From Chitinophagaceae bacterium (GTDB taxonomy: Bacteria > Bacteroidota > Bacteroidia > Chitinophagales > Chitinophagaceae), in the NCBI GenBank assembly GCA_947371755.1, contig CANBQT010000001.1, forward strand, positions 124,001 through 188,000: a stretch of DNA of 64,000 nt. The letters run 5' to 3'. The notes under the pieces are model-generated. The model was not told the DNA's origin. It made no database searches and saw only the letters and a list, made by a program, of their open reading frames with translations. Positions 47,825 to 58,981 of the stretch are shown one piece after another. Position numbers and translations under genes: made by a program. Positions within the stretch are counted from its first letter, which is position 1, and each line of letters opens with the position of its first letter.

Positions 47825-50298
47825 TGCTTTTTCAATTTATCTAAAACTGCTTGTTTCTGCCTGTCACTTAATACATTTTTCTGCACTAATTTATTAAGCT
47901 GATAGGAAAAAGTAATTCTACAATTGCGGGTATTGCTACTACTATAACTTTCTATACTAAAGTTGGTTCCTGATGTATTAGCATAATAGGTTTGGGAATG
48001 AATGGGATCGGCAATATTCAAACCCACTATTAACCTCTTATCATAGAATTTATATTGAAACCCTATGTTCATGGTAAGGTTACTTCTACTTGCTCCCTGA
48101 GGGTCTGCAAAACTGCTAAACCTTGCAGAGCCATCCATCATAAATACATTACTGGGTGTGAAATTATATTGAATAGTACCATAAAAGCTACCTCCGTTTT
48201 GATACTTATATAATATTTTTTCGGCTTCAGCATATTGATTAAAAGTGTAGCCCATACTGGCATTCATACGAAAAGACCTACTAAAAGTATACCCACCCCA
48301 GGCGCTATATCCATATTCATTTCTGTCTGCAATGTTGATATAAGTAATCAGTGTTTTACCACCCCCTATTAATGTTCGAAAATTATTGATCACCTGCTTC
48401 ACTTTATTATAACTTAATGAAGTATTGATATAAAACTTGTTTTTGACCAGACTGATGTTCCAATCATAATTATCAGATAAACTAGGAGACAAAAAAGGGT
48501 TCCCGAATCGTAAATTATAAGGATCACTATAATCGATATTTGGATTTAACTCCCCTAACCCAGGTCTTCGTATACTCGCCCGATACACCAATGCAGTACT
48601 AAATGTTCTATCGAACTCATGCCGCATAGAAATGTTGGGCAATAGATTCCAATAACTGTTCGACACATTACTGGAGTTCCCCTTGATGAAATCGAAATGC
48701 ATGGTAGTTTGCTCTGCCTGTGCGCCAAAATTGAGATACCAATGATCATTGAAATTAAAACCGAAACCTGCTCTTGCAGTAAATACCCCTTGATCGAAAT
48801 AGAAATCATTGCTCAATAATGTATTAGGTACAAATTGACTATCCACTTTACTCAGAAAACTTGTATTGAGCATATTGTGATAATTGTAAGCCGAATAGGA
48901 TGTTCCTGAAGAAAAATTACCCTTGAATATTTTCAATGGCTTGAAATAATCAAGCCTAAGAGAATAGCTTTTGTTATAAGTATCAAAGTATTGAGTTTGT
49001 GAACTGTCAATCCCGGTTGGCAGATACCCCGGATCTAAAAACTGCTGATAAAAATCGCGATTGTTATCATTTTTACCCCAACTATAAGACCCAATCAACC
49101 GAATGTTTTCTATCAAATCTTTTCCCTTGAAAGTATAGGAACCTGATAAAGCATGACTATAGCCCACACCCTTACTTGCATTGGATCGGGTGCTAATCTT
49201 AAATATCGAATCAAACCGATTGATGTTGTTGTATTCGGTATTACTGATATTATCAAAGTAGTTGACATTTCCTTGATACGTAATATTCAATAAACTTCTT
49301 GGATTAAAAGAATAATCAGTTTGTAATCTTAAGCTTGGTCTCAGGTTTTTATTCCGGTAATTACTATAACTATTCAATCGATTAGACGAATCAGGATAAA
49401 TATTCTGTTGCTTGGAATAACTATCTCCTGTTAAATCACTAGCTCCAACGCCAACATTGGATGCAATAGATAAGTTCTTATTTCTATAACTAAGGTTTGA
49501 ATAGAAATTCCCCTCTCCTTTTGTACCTGCGCTGACACTGGTTTTACCAATCCATCCGATTCTATTTTTCTTAGTGATGATATTGATCACCCCACCTGTT
49601 TCTGTAGCATATTGTGGGGGCGGGTTGGTCATCACCTCAATTTTTTCAATACTACTTCCTGGCAAGCTCTCCAGTAGATCCTGTAATTGTTGCGAAGTAA
49701 GATCAGTTGGTTTATCATCAATAAGGATTTTAGGTTCCTTTCCTTTCAATAATATTTTACCACTTGCATCATTGTTTATCAGTGGCATATTTTTCAACAG
49801 CTCTGCAGTAGATGCACCATTATTGGATGCCGATTCACCTACATTATAGATCATCTTACCATCCACATTCTGAATTAAGGGTTTCTCAGAATATACTACC
49901 ACTTCGTTCAAATTATTGATTGACTCTTTCAACTTAATATCACCTAAGTTGAAATCATAGCGCTCCATTCTTAAAAAAATACTATCCAGATTTATTTGAG
50001 AATACCCTTCATTTTTAACGGAAAGGCGATAATAACCGAATGAGAGATTTTGAAATGCAAAAGCACCATTTTTATCAGACATCGCTGTAGCAGCTACCAA
50101 TGTATCTCCTTGCACAAGTAGTCGTATACTAGCAAAAGGAATCGGCTTGCCGGATTTCAATTCTATGATATTTCCAATAATAATACCAAGTTGCTTTTTC
50201 TCCTTGTCTGCACGCACTTGTCCCTGCGATGAAAACACTGCAAATGCACCCAGAAAAAATAGTGCCGCCCGTAGTAAAGAAAAATTGAATCTTTGCAA
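47821..50298 (-). CDS. TonB-dependent receptor-type outer membrane beta-barrel protein
   Basis: IGNIIELKSGKPIPFASIRLL; plug GASTAELLKNMPLINNDASGKILLKGKEPKILIDDKPTDLTSQQLQDLLESLPGSSIEKIEVMTNPPPQYATETGGVINIITKK. Confidence 0.87.
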   Translation of the reverse strand: MQRFNFSLLRAALFFLGAFAVFSSQGQVRADKEKKQLGIIIGNIIELKSGKPIPFASIRLLVQGDTLVAATAMSDKNGAFAFQNLSFGYYRLSVKNEGYSQINLDSIFLRMERYDFNLGDIKLKESINNLNEVVVYSEKPLIQNVDGKMIYNVGESASNNGASTAELLKNMPLINNDASGKILLKGKEPKILIDDKPTDLTSQQLQDLLESLPGSSIEKIEVMTNPPPQYATETGGVINIITKKNRIGWIGKTSVSAGTKGEGNFYSNLSYRNKNLSIASNVGVGASDLTGDSYSKQQNIYPDSSNRLNSYSNYRNKNLRPSLRLQTDYSFNPRSLLNITYQGNVNYFDNISNTEYNNINRFDSIFKISTRSNASKGVGYSHALSGSYTFKGKDLIENIRLIGSYSWGKNDNNRDFYQQFLDPGYLPTGIDSSQTQYFDTYNKSYSLRLDYFKPLKIFKGNFSSGTSYSAYNYHNMLNTSFLSKVDSQFVPNTLLSNDFYFDQGVFTARAGFGFNFNDHWYLNFGAQAEQTTMHFDFIKGNSSNVSNSYWNLLPNISMRHEFDRTFSTALVYRASIRRPGLGELNPNIDYSDPYNLRFGNPFLSPSLSDNYDWNISLVKNKFYINTSLSYNKVKQVINNFRTLIGGGKTLITYINIADRNEYGYSAWGGYTFSRSFRMNASMGYTFNQYAEAEKILYKYQNGGSFYGTIQYNFTPSNVFMMDGSARFSSFADPQGASRSNLTMNIGFQYKFYDKRLIVGLNIADPIHSQTYYANTSGTNFSIESYSSSNTRNCRITFSYQLNKLVQKNVLSDRQKQAVLDKLKKH

Positions 50299-50369
50299 GG
50301 GTGCAATTTAAATATAATCGGTTCATCCCGGAAATTTATGGGATGATTGGATAAACAAACAAAAACGCT

Positions 50370-50723
50370 ATGTATCAGGTTTACGGAATAAGAAACTGCA
50401 ATACCATTAAATCTACTTTAGACTGGTTAAAGACAAATCAGATTGATTTTGTATTTCACGATTATAAAAAAGAGGGAGTAACCGAAGAAAAATTGCTCGA
50501 CTGGTGCAAACAAAAAGGCTGGGAGGTCTTACTCAATAAAAAAGGCAGCACCTGGAAAGCATACGACATCAATCATCAACGAAAGATCGTTAACGAAAAA
50601 ACGGCTGTTGCTTTCTTACTGGATAAGAATAGTGCCATTAAAAGGCCCATCATAGAAAAAGATGGCAAAATCGTTGCCATCGGATTCGATGAAACAGGTT
50701 ATACCTTGTTATTCGGAAAATAA
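50370..50723 (+). CDS. ArsC/Spx family protein
   Basis: YQVYGIRNCNTIKSTLDWLKTNQIDFVFHDYKKEGVTEEKLLDWCKQKGWEVLLNKKGSTWK. Confidence 0.85.
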   Translation: MYQVYGIRNCNTIKSTLDWLKTNQIDFVFHDYKKEGVTEEKLLDWCKQKGWEVLLNKKGSTWKAYDINHQRKIVNEKTAVAFLLDKNSAIKRPIIEKDGKIVAIGFDETGYTLLFGK

Positions 50724-50727
50724 TACC

Positions 50728-51813
50728 CTACTTAAAGATCGATTTTAGCATTTCATCTAACTCAGCGCCTCTTAAATTCTTTCCAACAATTCTGCCTGTG
50801 GGATCGATGAGCATATTGGCTGGAATTGATTGGATCTTATAGATCTGAGCGACTGAATTGTTCCAGTATTTCAAATCGCTTAATTGAGTCCAGGCAAGGC
50901 CATCCGCTTTAATGGCTTCTACCCATCTCGATTTTTCCTGGTCTAATGAAATGCCTAATACTGTAAAGTTCTTTGCCTTATATCTATTATATGCCTTAAC
51001 AACATTGGGGTTTTCTTGTCTGCATGGACCACACCAACTTGCCCAGAAATCGAGTAATACATATTTTCCTTTGAAAGAAGATAAGGATACCGGTTTCCCA
51101 TTTACATCTTTTTGAGTAAAGTCAATAGCCATAGAACCAACTGCACCTAATTTAGCTTCATTGATGGCTTTATCTAAAGCTGTCGCATATGGCCCCTTTA
51201 AAGCATTTCCTGAAAATTTAGAAAAGTAAGGCTCTAATTGTGGAGCACCCCCTTCCATTAAAGGACTAATTGCATACAAAACAAAAGGAGAAACAGAAGA
51301 ACTTGATTTTTTATCCATGAACGTTGAAGCTGAATTAATAACCTGTTGTTTCAATTCAGTAAATTCTTTCATCATAGATGCACGAAGATTAGGATCTTTC
51401 TCCTGATTGATTTTACCCGCTAATCCATTCAATTTTTCTTTATAAGGATCCAATACGGTTTTAAACTCGAGATAATCAGCTTCGGTTTCTGAACCTGTAA
51501 ATTGAAGCCCCTTTAAATTGCCGGCATCACCAGTAATAGTTAAAGATTCATTACTCATAAACAGATCGGCAATCTCAGTATATCCTGAAAATGATAAAAT
51601 ACATAACTCAGCATTTTCTAATTTTCCACTCAATAAGAATTCTCCATTTATTGATATAGAACTGGCTAAGACTTTCCCGTCACTACCCGACTTTAAAGAA
51701 AGTTTTGTACTGTCTTTAAGCCCACTAATCCTGGCTTTTATTTCAAATCCATTTGATTTTTGTGCAAATGATAATACAGGTAACAACAATAAAGAAAATA
51801 AAAACTTTTGCAT
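50728..51813 (-). CDS. TlpA-like thioredoxin-fold protein with N-terminal DUF4369-type domain
   Basis: FKGKYVLLDFWASWCGPCRQENPNV; N-terminal FEIKARISGLKDSTKLSL. Confidence 0.87.
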   Translation of the reverse strand: MQKFLFSLLLLPVLSFAQKSNGFEIKARISGLKDSTKLSLKSGSDGKVLASSISINGEFLLSGKLENAELCILSFSGYTEIADLFMSNESLTITGDAGNLKGLQFTGSETEADYLEFKTVLDPYKEKLNGLAGKINQEKDPNLRASMMKEFTELKQQVINSASTFMDKKSSSSVSPFVLYAISPLMEGGAPQLEPYFSKFSGNALKGPYATALDKAINEAKLGAVGSMAIDFTQKDVNGKPVSLSSFKGKYVLLDFWASWCGPCRQENPNVVKAYNRYKAKNFTVLGISLDQEKSRWVEAIKADGLAWTQLSDLKYWNNSVAQIYKIQSIPANMLIDPTGRIVGKNLRGAELDEMLKSIFK

Positions 51814-51815
51814 AA

Positions 51816-52418
51816 TTATTTAGAATGACGACTTTTTAAAATTTCAATAACATGATTCAATTTATACCCTTTTGCATTTAGCAACAACAAATAATGAAAC
51901 ATCAGATCGGCTGCTTCATTCAAAAATAGTTCTTCGTTATCATCTTTTGCTTCAATGACCAATTCAACAGCCTCCTCTCCCACTTTCTGTGCTACTTTAT
52001 TAATCCCTTTAGAAAACAACCTCGCAACATAAGATTCATCAACAGAGGCTTTTTTTCTCAAATCGATGATATCTTCTAAATAATTTAAAAAATTACTGCT
52101 ATGGTTTTTCTCCATCCAACAGGTGTCTGCACCGGTATGACACACTGGACCTTTAGGATGTACTTTAATCAATAAAGTATCATTGTCACAATCAACAGCC
52201 ATCGTTTTTAACTCTAAAAAGTTACCACTCTCCTCACCTTTGGTCCAAAGTCGCTGTTTACTTCTACTAAAAAAAGTAACGCGTCCCAGTTCTTCCGTTT
52301 TTTGTAATGCTGCTTCATTCATAAATCCAAGCATTAGCACTTTCTCCGTATCATAATCCTGCACAATTGCTGGCACTAAACCGTCGGTATATTTTGTAAA
52401 ATCAACTTTCATACACAA
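51816..52418 (-). CDS. hisIE: bifunctional phosphoribosyl-AMP cyclohydrolase/phosphoribosyl-ATP pyrophosphatase
   Basis: VLMLGFMNEAALQKT, FFSRSKQRLWTKGEESGN, CHTGADTCW; C-terminal AQKVGEEAVELVIEAK. Confidence 0.95.
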   Translation of the reverse strand: MCMKVDFTKYTDGLVPAIVQDYDTEKVLMLGFMNEAALQKTEELGRVTFFSRSKQRLWTKGEESGNFLELKTMAVDCDNDTLLIKVHPKGPVCHTGADTCWMEKNHSSNFLNYLEDIIDLRKKASVDESYVARLFSKGINKVAQKVGEEAVELVIEAKDDNEELFLNEAADLMFHYLLLLNAKGYKLNHVIEILKSRHSK

Positions 52419-52421
52419 TCA

Positions 52422-53180
52422 TTATATTCTAACAATAATTCCCTTTTCGTTTAAATAATGTTTCAGTTCAGGTATCCCTATTTCTTTAAAATGAAAGATA
52501 CTTGCAGCTAATGCGGCATCGGCTTTAGCTATTTCAAAAACATCTACAAAATGTTCCATCGTTCCTCCACCACCAGATGCAATCACTGGCACTGGTAATT
52601 GTTCGGCCAATGTTGCAGTAATATCCAATGCAAAACCTTGCTTCGTACCATCATGATTCATGGAGGTAAGCAAAATCTCACCAGCACCCAAATCTACAGC
52701 CTGTTTTGCCCAATCCACACATTTTGTGTCCGTTTTAACTCTTCCGCCATTCAAATATACATACCACTCACCATCTGACTCCTGTTTGGTATCAATTGCT
52801 AATACAACACATTGACTCCCAAACTCCTTTGCTAATTGATGGATGAGTTGTGCATTTTTAAAAGCAGATGTGTTCACAGAAATCTTATCGGCACCATTCT
52901 GCAATAGTATACTCACGTCATCTACACTACTGATGCCTCCCCCCACCGTAAAAGGGATATTGATATGGTGCGATATTCTATTGACTAATTCACTTAATGT
53001 TTTTCTTTTTTCGACAGTAGCAGTAATATCTAAAAACACTAATTCATCAGCTCCTTGGGCTGCATATAGCGCTCCCAGTTCTACAGGATCTCCCGCATCG
53101 CGGATATTTTCGAAATTTACCCCCTTTACTGTTCTTCCATCACGAATGTCTAAACAAGGGATGATTCTTTTTGTAAGCAT
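52422..53180 (-). CDS. hisF: imidazole glycerol phosphate synthase cyclase subunit
   Basis: [48 protein letters not shown]. Confidence 0.96.
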   Translation of the reverse strand: MLTKRIIPCLDIRDGRTVKGVNFENIRDAGDPVELGALYAAQGADELVFLDITATVEKRKTLSELVNRISHHINIPFTVGGGISSVDDVSILLQNGADKISVNTSAFKNAQLIHQLAKEFGSQCVVLAIDTKQESDGEWYVYLNGGRVKTDTKCVDWAKQAVDLGAGEILLTSMNHDGTKQGFALDITATLAEQLPVPVIASGGGGTMEHFVDVFEIAKADAALAASIFHFKEIGIPELKHYLNEKGIIVRI

Positions 53181-53199
53181 CGATTTGTTCCTTTAAAAA

Positions 53200-53916
53200 C
53201 TATAACAAGTACTTTAATTCGTTCAGTTGGATCCTACCTTCATAAATTGCTTTACCAACAATTGCGCCAGAACAACCAATTTCCTTTAAAGCATATAGAT
53301 CATCCATAGAGCTAACTCCACCACTTGCTATAAACCAAAGTGAGGGAAATTTTTCGATAATCTTTTTATATAAATCATTGGATGGCCCTTCTAGTTTGCC
53401 ATCTTTACTTACGTCCGTACAGAAAACTTGTTGTATTCCATGATTTACATAATCATTCAAAAAATCATAGATATCAATATCAGTAGTTTCTAACCAACCT
53501 GCCACAGCAATTTTCTCTGATCTAACATCCGCGCCTAATAAAAACTTGTCTGCCCCATATTCTTCTAACCAACTAACAAAAACCTCAGGTTGTTTCACTG
53601 CTAAACTTCCAATGGTTGCATATGCGGCACCTGATTCGAACACAATTTTCAAATCCTTATCTTGTTTGATACCTCCCCCAAAATCTATGCTTAAATTTGT
53701 ACTAGCTGCGATTTGCTGTAATACTACCCAATTTTTTACTGCACCTTCTTTTGCGCCATCCAGATCCACCAAATGCAATCTTTTTAATCCAGCCCCTTCA
53801 AAGGCTTTCGCCACTTCTAAGGGGTTTTCGTTATAAATGGTTTTTTGTTCATAATCACCCTGAGTGAGACGAACACATTTACCATCAATGATATCTATAG
53901 CAGGAATTATTTCCAT
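53200..53916 (-). CDS. hisA: ProFAR isomerase
   Basis: MEIIPAIDIIDGKCVRLTQGDYEQKTIYNENPLEVAKAFE, IDFGGGIK, IASGGVSSMDDL. Confidence 0.95.
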   Translation of the reverse strand: MEIIPAIDIIDGKCVRLTQGDYEQKTIYNENPLEVAKAFEGAGLKRLHLVDLDGAKEGAVKNWVVLQQIAASTNLSIDFGGGIKQDKDLKIVFESGAAYATIGSLAVKQPEVFVSWLEEYGADKFLLGADVRSEKIAVAGWLETTDIDIYDFLNDYVNHGIQQVFCTDVSKDGKLEGPSNDLYKKIIEKFPSLWFIASGGVSSMDDLYALKEIGCSGAIVGKAIYEGRIQLNELKYLL

Positions 53917-53927
53917 AAATTTTCTTT

Positions 53928-54527
53928 CTAGAGTTTAATAAAATTTTTAAGAATCTGCTCACCCACTGCAGCACTTTTCTCGGGATGAAATTGCACTCCA
54001 TAAAAATTATTTTTATGCAATGCCGCACTATAAGGTAACACATAATCAGTTGTAGCGATGGTATGCTCACCTTTGGCAGCATAATAGCCATGTACAAAAT
54101 AACAGTAACTATTTTCTTTCAGGTCAAAAAACAGAGGTGATTTGAGTTCACCAATCGTATTCCAACCAATTTGAGGTACTTTTAAATGTTGTTGAATTTG
54201 TGCGTCAGGATTAAACTTCTTGACATTCTCATCAAATATTCCTAAACATGGGGTATCGTTCTCTTCACTATTGGCACACATCAGTTGCATACCTAAACAA
54301 ATTCCCAATACCGGCTGAGTTAAACTTCTGATTAAAACATCCAATCCTCTCTCTTTCAAATAATTCATAGCGGTACTTGCTTCTCCCACTCCCGGAAATA
54401 TCACTTTATCTGCAGATCTGATCAAAGCTTCATCGTCTGTTACAATGGCCTCCACTCCTATTCGTTCCAATGCATATAATACTGATTGAATATTACCCGC
54501 ATTATATTTAATGATAACTAATTTCAT
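53928..54527 (-). CDS. hisH: imidazole glycerol phosphate synthase glutamine amidotransferase subunit
   Basis: IKYNAGNIQSV, VLGICLGMQLM, FYGVQFHPEKS. Confidence 0.95.
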   Translation of the reverse strand: MKLVIIKYNAGNIQSVLYALERIGVEAIVTDDEALIRSADKVIFPGVGEASTAMNYLKERGLDVLIRSLTQPVLGICLGMQLMCANSEENDTPCLGIFDENVKKFNPDAQIQQHLKVPQIGWNTIGELKSPLFFDLKENSYCYFVHGYYAAKGEHTIATTDYVLPYSAALHKNNFYGVQFHPEKSAAVGEQILKNFIKL

Positions 54528-54545
54528 TGTTTCAATTTATTGGGG

Positions 54546-55313
54546 CTAGAGTATGTCTCCAAGAAATTGCTTTACAGATAATGCAAGATCCTTTGATTGC
54601 TCCAATGCTTTAATAAAAGCTGTTCCAATAATGGCACCATTAGAATACTTTGAGGCAGATTCAAATGTTTCTCTATCCTTTATTCCAAATCCAACCAAAA
54701 CAGGATTCGATAAGTTCATTTCTTGTAATCTAAGCAGGTATTTTTCAACCGCATTAAAATCTTTGTCGCTACCTGTTGTAGCCGATGAACTTACAGCATA
54801 AAGAAAACCTGTACTCAATGTGTCTAATTTTCTTAGACGTTCATCAGAGGTTTCTGGGGTAACTAGAAATATAAAATCTAAACCATACTTTTTAATGATA
54901 GCACCAAATTCAGTTTCGTATTCGTGTTCTGGCAGATCAGGAAGTATTAAACCATCCACTCCAACCGCAGCAGCTTCTCTACAAAAATTTTCAAATCCAT
55001 ATTGTAATACAGGATTCATATACCCCATTAAAATTACTGGAACAGATACTGTTTTACGTAAGTCATGCAATTGTTCAAATAGAACTTTAATGGTCATACC
55101 ATTTGCCAAAGCAATATTTCCACTGGCTTGAATCACAGGTCCGTCTGCAAGAGGATCGCTATAGGGCATCCCCAGTTCAATAATATTTGCTCCATTGGCT
55201 TCCAAAGCCTGCATCACAGAAATGGTACTATTCAATTCCGGGAAACCTGCAGTACAGTAAACATTTAAAACCCTTTTATTTTTACGGGCAAATAATTCCT
55301 TTAAACGACTCAT
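54546..55313 (-). CDS. trpA: tryptophan synthase alpha subunit
   Basis: IIELGMPYSDPLADGPVIQASGNIAL, GFGIKDRETF. Confidence 0.96.
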   Translation of the reverse strand: MSRLKELFARKNKRVLNVYCTAGFPELNSTISVMQALEANGANIIELGMPYSDPLADGPVIQASGNIALANGMTIKVLFEQLHDLRKTVSVPVILMGYMNPVLQYGFENFCREAAAVGVDGLILPDLPEHEYETEFGAIIKKYGLDFIFLVTPETSDERLRKLDTLSTGFLYAVSSSATTGSDKDFNAVEKYLLRLQEMNLSNPVLVGFGIKDRETFESASKYSNGAIIGTAFIKALEQSKDLALSVKQFLGDIL

Positions 55314-55339
55314 GTAATTATAATTAATCTTTCAAACTA

Positions 55340-56542
55340 TTAATCAACCAATTTTAATTCTTTGATATAAGTAGCCAGATCTTTATCACCCCTTCCACTC
55401 AAACACAAGACCACTCTATCAGTTGGTTTCAAATTCATGCGGCCTAACACTGCAAAAGCATGTGCTGTTTCCAATGCTGGGATAATCCCTTCGGTTTTAC
55501 TTACGTGTAATGCTGCCTGCAAAGCCTCTTCATCGGTGGCACTCAAAAACACCCCTCTTCCTGAAGTAAATAAATTGGCGTGTAACGGTCCAACACCCGG
55601 ATAATCTAAGCCAGCAGAAATGCTATGCGGTTCAACTACTTGCCCATCTTCTGTTTGCATCAACAAACTCTTACTACCATGTAAAATACCCGGCTTGCCT
55701 AACTGGGTAGTTGCAGCACTCATACCACTATACACACCATGACCTGCCGCTTCCACAGCTACTAATTGAACAGACAATTCATCTAAAAAATGATAAAAAG
55801 CCCCAGCTGCATTACTACCTCCACCTACGCAGGCAACTACATGTGTTGGTAATTCAAACCCGGTTTTATCTTTTAACTGCCAACGGATTTCTTTGCTGAT
55901 CACACTTTGAAAACGGGCAACCATATCCGGGTAGGGATGAGGACCAACCACGCTTCCGATAATATAATGTGTATCATTGGGATTATTGATCCAATCGCGT
56001 ATCGCTTCATTGGTAGCATCTTTCAAGGTTTTACTACCACTGATCGCTGGGATTACTTTTGCACCTAACATCCTCATTCTGGCAACATTGGGCGCCTGAC
56101 GTTCAATGTCTTTCTCCCCCATATAAACAATGCACTCCATTCCTTTCAATGCACATACTGTAGCAGTTGCAACACCATGCTGACCAGCACCTGTTTCGGC
56201 AATGATTCTTTTTTTACCAAGCCTGATGGCCAAAAGAATCTGACCAATAGTATTATTGATTTTATGTGCACCAGTATGACAAAGATCTTCGCGTTTCAAA
56301 TAAATGGAAGCACCAAATTCTTTACTTAAACGTTCAGCAAAGAATAAAGGAGTGGGCCTGCCTACATAGTCTTTCAATAATTGCTGAAATTCTTCCTGAA
56401 AAGAATTTTCATGCATGATCTCTAAGTACTTTGCCTTTAATTCTGCTACATTTCGGTGCAACATTTCAGGAATGTAAGCACCGCCAAAATCTCCATAATA
56501 ACCTTGTTGATCCGGGCTTTGGTAGGTTTCTGTTTTCATCAT
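55340..56542 (-). CDS. trpB: tryptophan synthase beta subunit
   Basis: [48 protein letters not shown]. Confidence 0.97.
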   Translation of the reverse strand: MMKTETYQSPDQQGYYGDFGGAYIPEMLHRNVAELKAKYLEIMHENSFQEEFQQLLKDYVGRPTPLFFAERLSKEFGASIYLKREDLCHTGAHKINNTIGQILLAIRLGKKRIIAETGAGQHGVATATVCALKGMECIVYMGEKDIERQAPNVARMRMLGAKVIPAISGSKTLKDATNEAIRDWINNPNDTHYIIGSVVGPHPYPDMVARFQSVISKEIRWQLKDKTGFELPTHVVACVGGGSNAAGAFYHFLDELSVQLVAVEAAGHGVYSGMSAATTQLGKPGILHGSKSLLMQTEDGQVVEPHSISAGLDYPGVGPLHANLFTSGRGVFLSATDEEALQAALHVSKTEGIIPALETAHAFAVLGRMNLKPTDRVVLCLSGRGDKDLATYIKELKLVD

Positions 56543-56561
56543 TTTATTTCAAATTTGTAAA

Positions 56562-57200
56562 TCAGGCTTTCAAAGTATTTACAAAGGCCTTGATTGTGTC
56601 CATATTCTTCAAACCTGGGGCTACTTCAAATTTGCTATTGATATCTATGGCAAATAAATCTTTTGATACAGACTCTTTAGCAAATTCTTTTAAAAGTTCA
56701 TTGTCATCCGGTTGAATACCCCCACTTAAAAAAAAGGGTTTTCTAACATTTTCTCCTTTCAGAATATTCCAATTGAATTTTTTTCCCGTACCCCCGTATC
56801 CTGCACCTTCAGTGTCGAACAAAAACATATCACATACATCCTGATAATCCTTTGCTCTCCACAAAATATTTTCACCTTCTCTCATACGAAACGCTTTTAC
56901 AACTGTAACATAGTTGGAAATTTTTTCGCAATACCTGGGTGATTCATCCCCGTGTAATTGCACCAGGTACAACCCGCAGGCATCCACCATCTGCAGCACT
57001 TCATCAGCTGGTGTATTTACAAACACACCCACTTTATTAATGTGCTGCCCTTTTAGTTTTTTCAATTGTTCTTTACTCATATGAGAAAAAACATAACGGG
57101 GCGATTTGGGGTAAAAAATGAACCCAGCGAACTCAACACCCATTTCGTCGAGTTGCATTACTTGTTCAGGCCTAGTCATACCGCAAACCTTAATACGCAT
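56562..57200 (-). CDS. trpF: phosphoribosylanthranilate isomerase
   Basis: IKVCGMTRPEQV, FAGFIFYPKSPRYV, LVQLHGDE, FLSGGIQPDN-like motif. Confidence 0.95.
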   Translation of the reverse strand: MRIKVCGMTRPEQVMQLDEMGVEFAGFIFYPKSPRYVFSHMSKEQLKKLKGQHINKVGVFVNTPADEVLQMVDACGLYLVQLHGDESPRYCEKISNYVTVVKAFRMREGENILWRAKDYQDVCDMFLFDTEGAGYGGTGKKFNWNILKGENVRKPFFLSGGIQPDDNELLKEFAKESVSKDLFAIDINSKFEVAPGLKNMDTIKAFVNTLKA

Positions 57201-57201
57201 A

Positions 57202-57984
57202 TTATTTTGCTTTTAGTTGATTTACAAAATCAGCAAAAGCAATCGAAGGATCGGCTTCTTTCATAAAATTCTCACCGATCAAAAAACCTTTAAAACCGGC
57301 ATTTCGCAAAGTTACAATTGTATTTACATCACTGATGCCACTTTCTGCAATTGCCAGCTTATTAGATGGTATTTTGTTAATAAGGTTGAGAGAAGTTTGA
57401 ATACTCACTTCAAAATTCTTCAAATTCCGGTTATTCACCCCTACCAGATCTACTTCCTCACAGATATGTTCCAATTCAGAATCATCATGTATCTCTAACA
57501 ATACTTCCATGCCAAGGCTTTTTGCCAAAATAGCTAATGACTGAACTTCCACTTTGCTTAAACATGCGGCAATTAACAAGATCAAATCAGCACCCATGGC
57601 TTTGGCTTCATACACTTGATAAGGATCTATCATGAAGTCCTTCCGTAAGATTGGAATGGCGTGCACTCTTGCTGCCATCAGATCAGCTGGTTCACCACCA
57701 AAAAAATCCTGATCTGTTAATACCGAAACCGCACTTGCGTGTTGGGCATATGCACCAGTTACATGCACTACATCCGCAGTACCATTGATCACACCCTTAG
57801 AAGGAGACTTTCTTTTAAATTCAGCGATGATTCCAGTTCGATTAGGATCATTTAGAAAGTCTGTTACTGAATAAGTACCTCGAGTAAAAAATGGTTCAGC
57901 ACTAAGTGCGTCAATAGATTTTATTCGCTTGCGCGCTATCACTTCCAATTTCTTCTGAGCAACTATTTTATCTAAAATATTCAT
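57202..57984 (-). CDS. trpC: indole-3-glycerol phosphate synthase
   Basis: IIAEFKRKSPSKGVIN, ILRKDFMIDPYQVYEAKAMGADLILLI, VGVNNRNLKNFEV. Confidence 0.97.
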   Translation of the reverse strand: MNILDKIVAQKKLEVIARKRIKSIDALSAEPFFTRGTYSVTDFLNDPNRTGIIAEFKRKSPSKGVINGTADVVHVTGAYAQHASAVSVLTDQDFFGGEPADLMAARVHAIPILRKDFMIDPYQVYEAKAMGADLILLIAACLSKVEVQSLAILAKSLGMEVLLEIHDDSELEHICEEVDLVGVNNRNLKNFEVSIQTSLNLINKIPSNKLAIAESGISDVNTIVTLRNAGFKGFLIGENFMKEADPSIAFADFVNQLKAK

Positions 57985-58977
57985 CTATTGTAATGCGATT
58001 AAATTTTGTAATGAATGATAAGCTTTTCCGCTATCTAAACTATCTACTGCAGCGTTATAAGCTTCCTCATAGGTTGCAAATTTTCCAGTACAATGCAATG
58101 CCATGGCTGAATTAGCCAATACCACTGCATTTTGTGCCCAGGTACCTTCTCCCTTAATGATCTTTGTAAATATTTTGCAGGCCTCTTCTACGGTATTCCC
58201 TCCATGTATATCTTCTGCACTTACCATGCGCTTGCCCAACTGCTCAGGTGTAAATATTTTTTCGCCTTTGTTGGTAATAACTTTTGTATCGTTAGTTAAT
58301 GAGATTTCGTCATACCCGTCCAAACTATGAATAATAGTAAAAGCTTTTCCAGTTTGTTGTAACAAATAATTATAGATCCGGGCCATTTCTAAATTGTATA
58401 CTCCTACCAGTTGAAAAGCTGGCGAAGCAGGATTTACCATTGGTCCAAGCATGTTGAAAAAGTTACGGAGACCCAGGTTTTTGCGAATGGGCCCAACCGC
58501 TTTTAAAGCAGGATGGAATAATGGTGCATGCAAGAAACAAATATTTGCACCATCTAACTCTTTTAATAATTGCTCATTATTGTTCTTGTGTTTATAGCCC
58601 AACTGCTCCATAACATTCGAAGCACCACTGATAGAACTTGCTCCATAGTTTCCGTGTTTGGCTACTTTCTGCCCTGCTCCCGCTACAATGAAACAAGATA
58701 GTGTAGAGATATTAAAAGTATTTTTTCCATCGCCTCCTGTACCTACAATATCTAAAACTTCCTGTCCTCTTACATCAACTTTTATACACAATTCCAATAA
58801 GGCATCGCAAAATCCTTGCAATTCTTCAATGGTAATACTGCGCATTAGAAAAACTGTGATAAAGGCCGCTACTTCTGTTTCGTTATATTGGCTATTTGAA
58901 ATATTAATCAAAACTTCTCTCGCTTTTTCGCGACTGAGTGTTTTGTGTTCGAATAAATATTGTAATAGTTTTTTCAT
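57985..58977 (-). CDS. trpD: anthranilate phosphoribosyltransferase
   Basis: DIVGTGGDGKNTFNISTLSCFIVAGAGQKVAKHGNYGASS, NMLGPMVNPASPAFQLVGVYN. Confidence 0.97.
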   Translation of the reverse strand: MKKLLQYLFEHKTLSREKAREVLINISNSQYNETEVAAFITVFLMRSITIEELQGFCDALLELCIKVDVRGQEVLDIVGTGGDGKNTFNISTLSCFIVAGAGQKVAKHGNYGASSISGASNVMEQLGYKHKNNNEQLLKELDGANICFLHAPLFHPALKAVGPIRKNLGLRNFFNMLGPMVNPASPAFQLVGVYNLEMARIYNYLLQQTGKAFTIIHSLDGYDEISLTNDTKVITNKGEKIFTPEQLGKRMVSAEDIHGGNTVEEACKIFTKIIKGEGTWAQNAVVLANSAMALHCTGKFATYEEAYNAAVDSLDSGKAYHSLQNLIALQ

Positions 58978-58981
58978 AAGT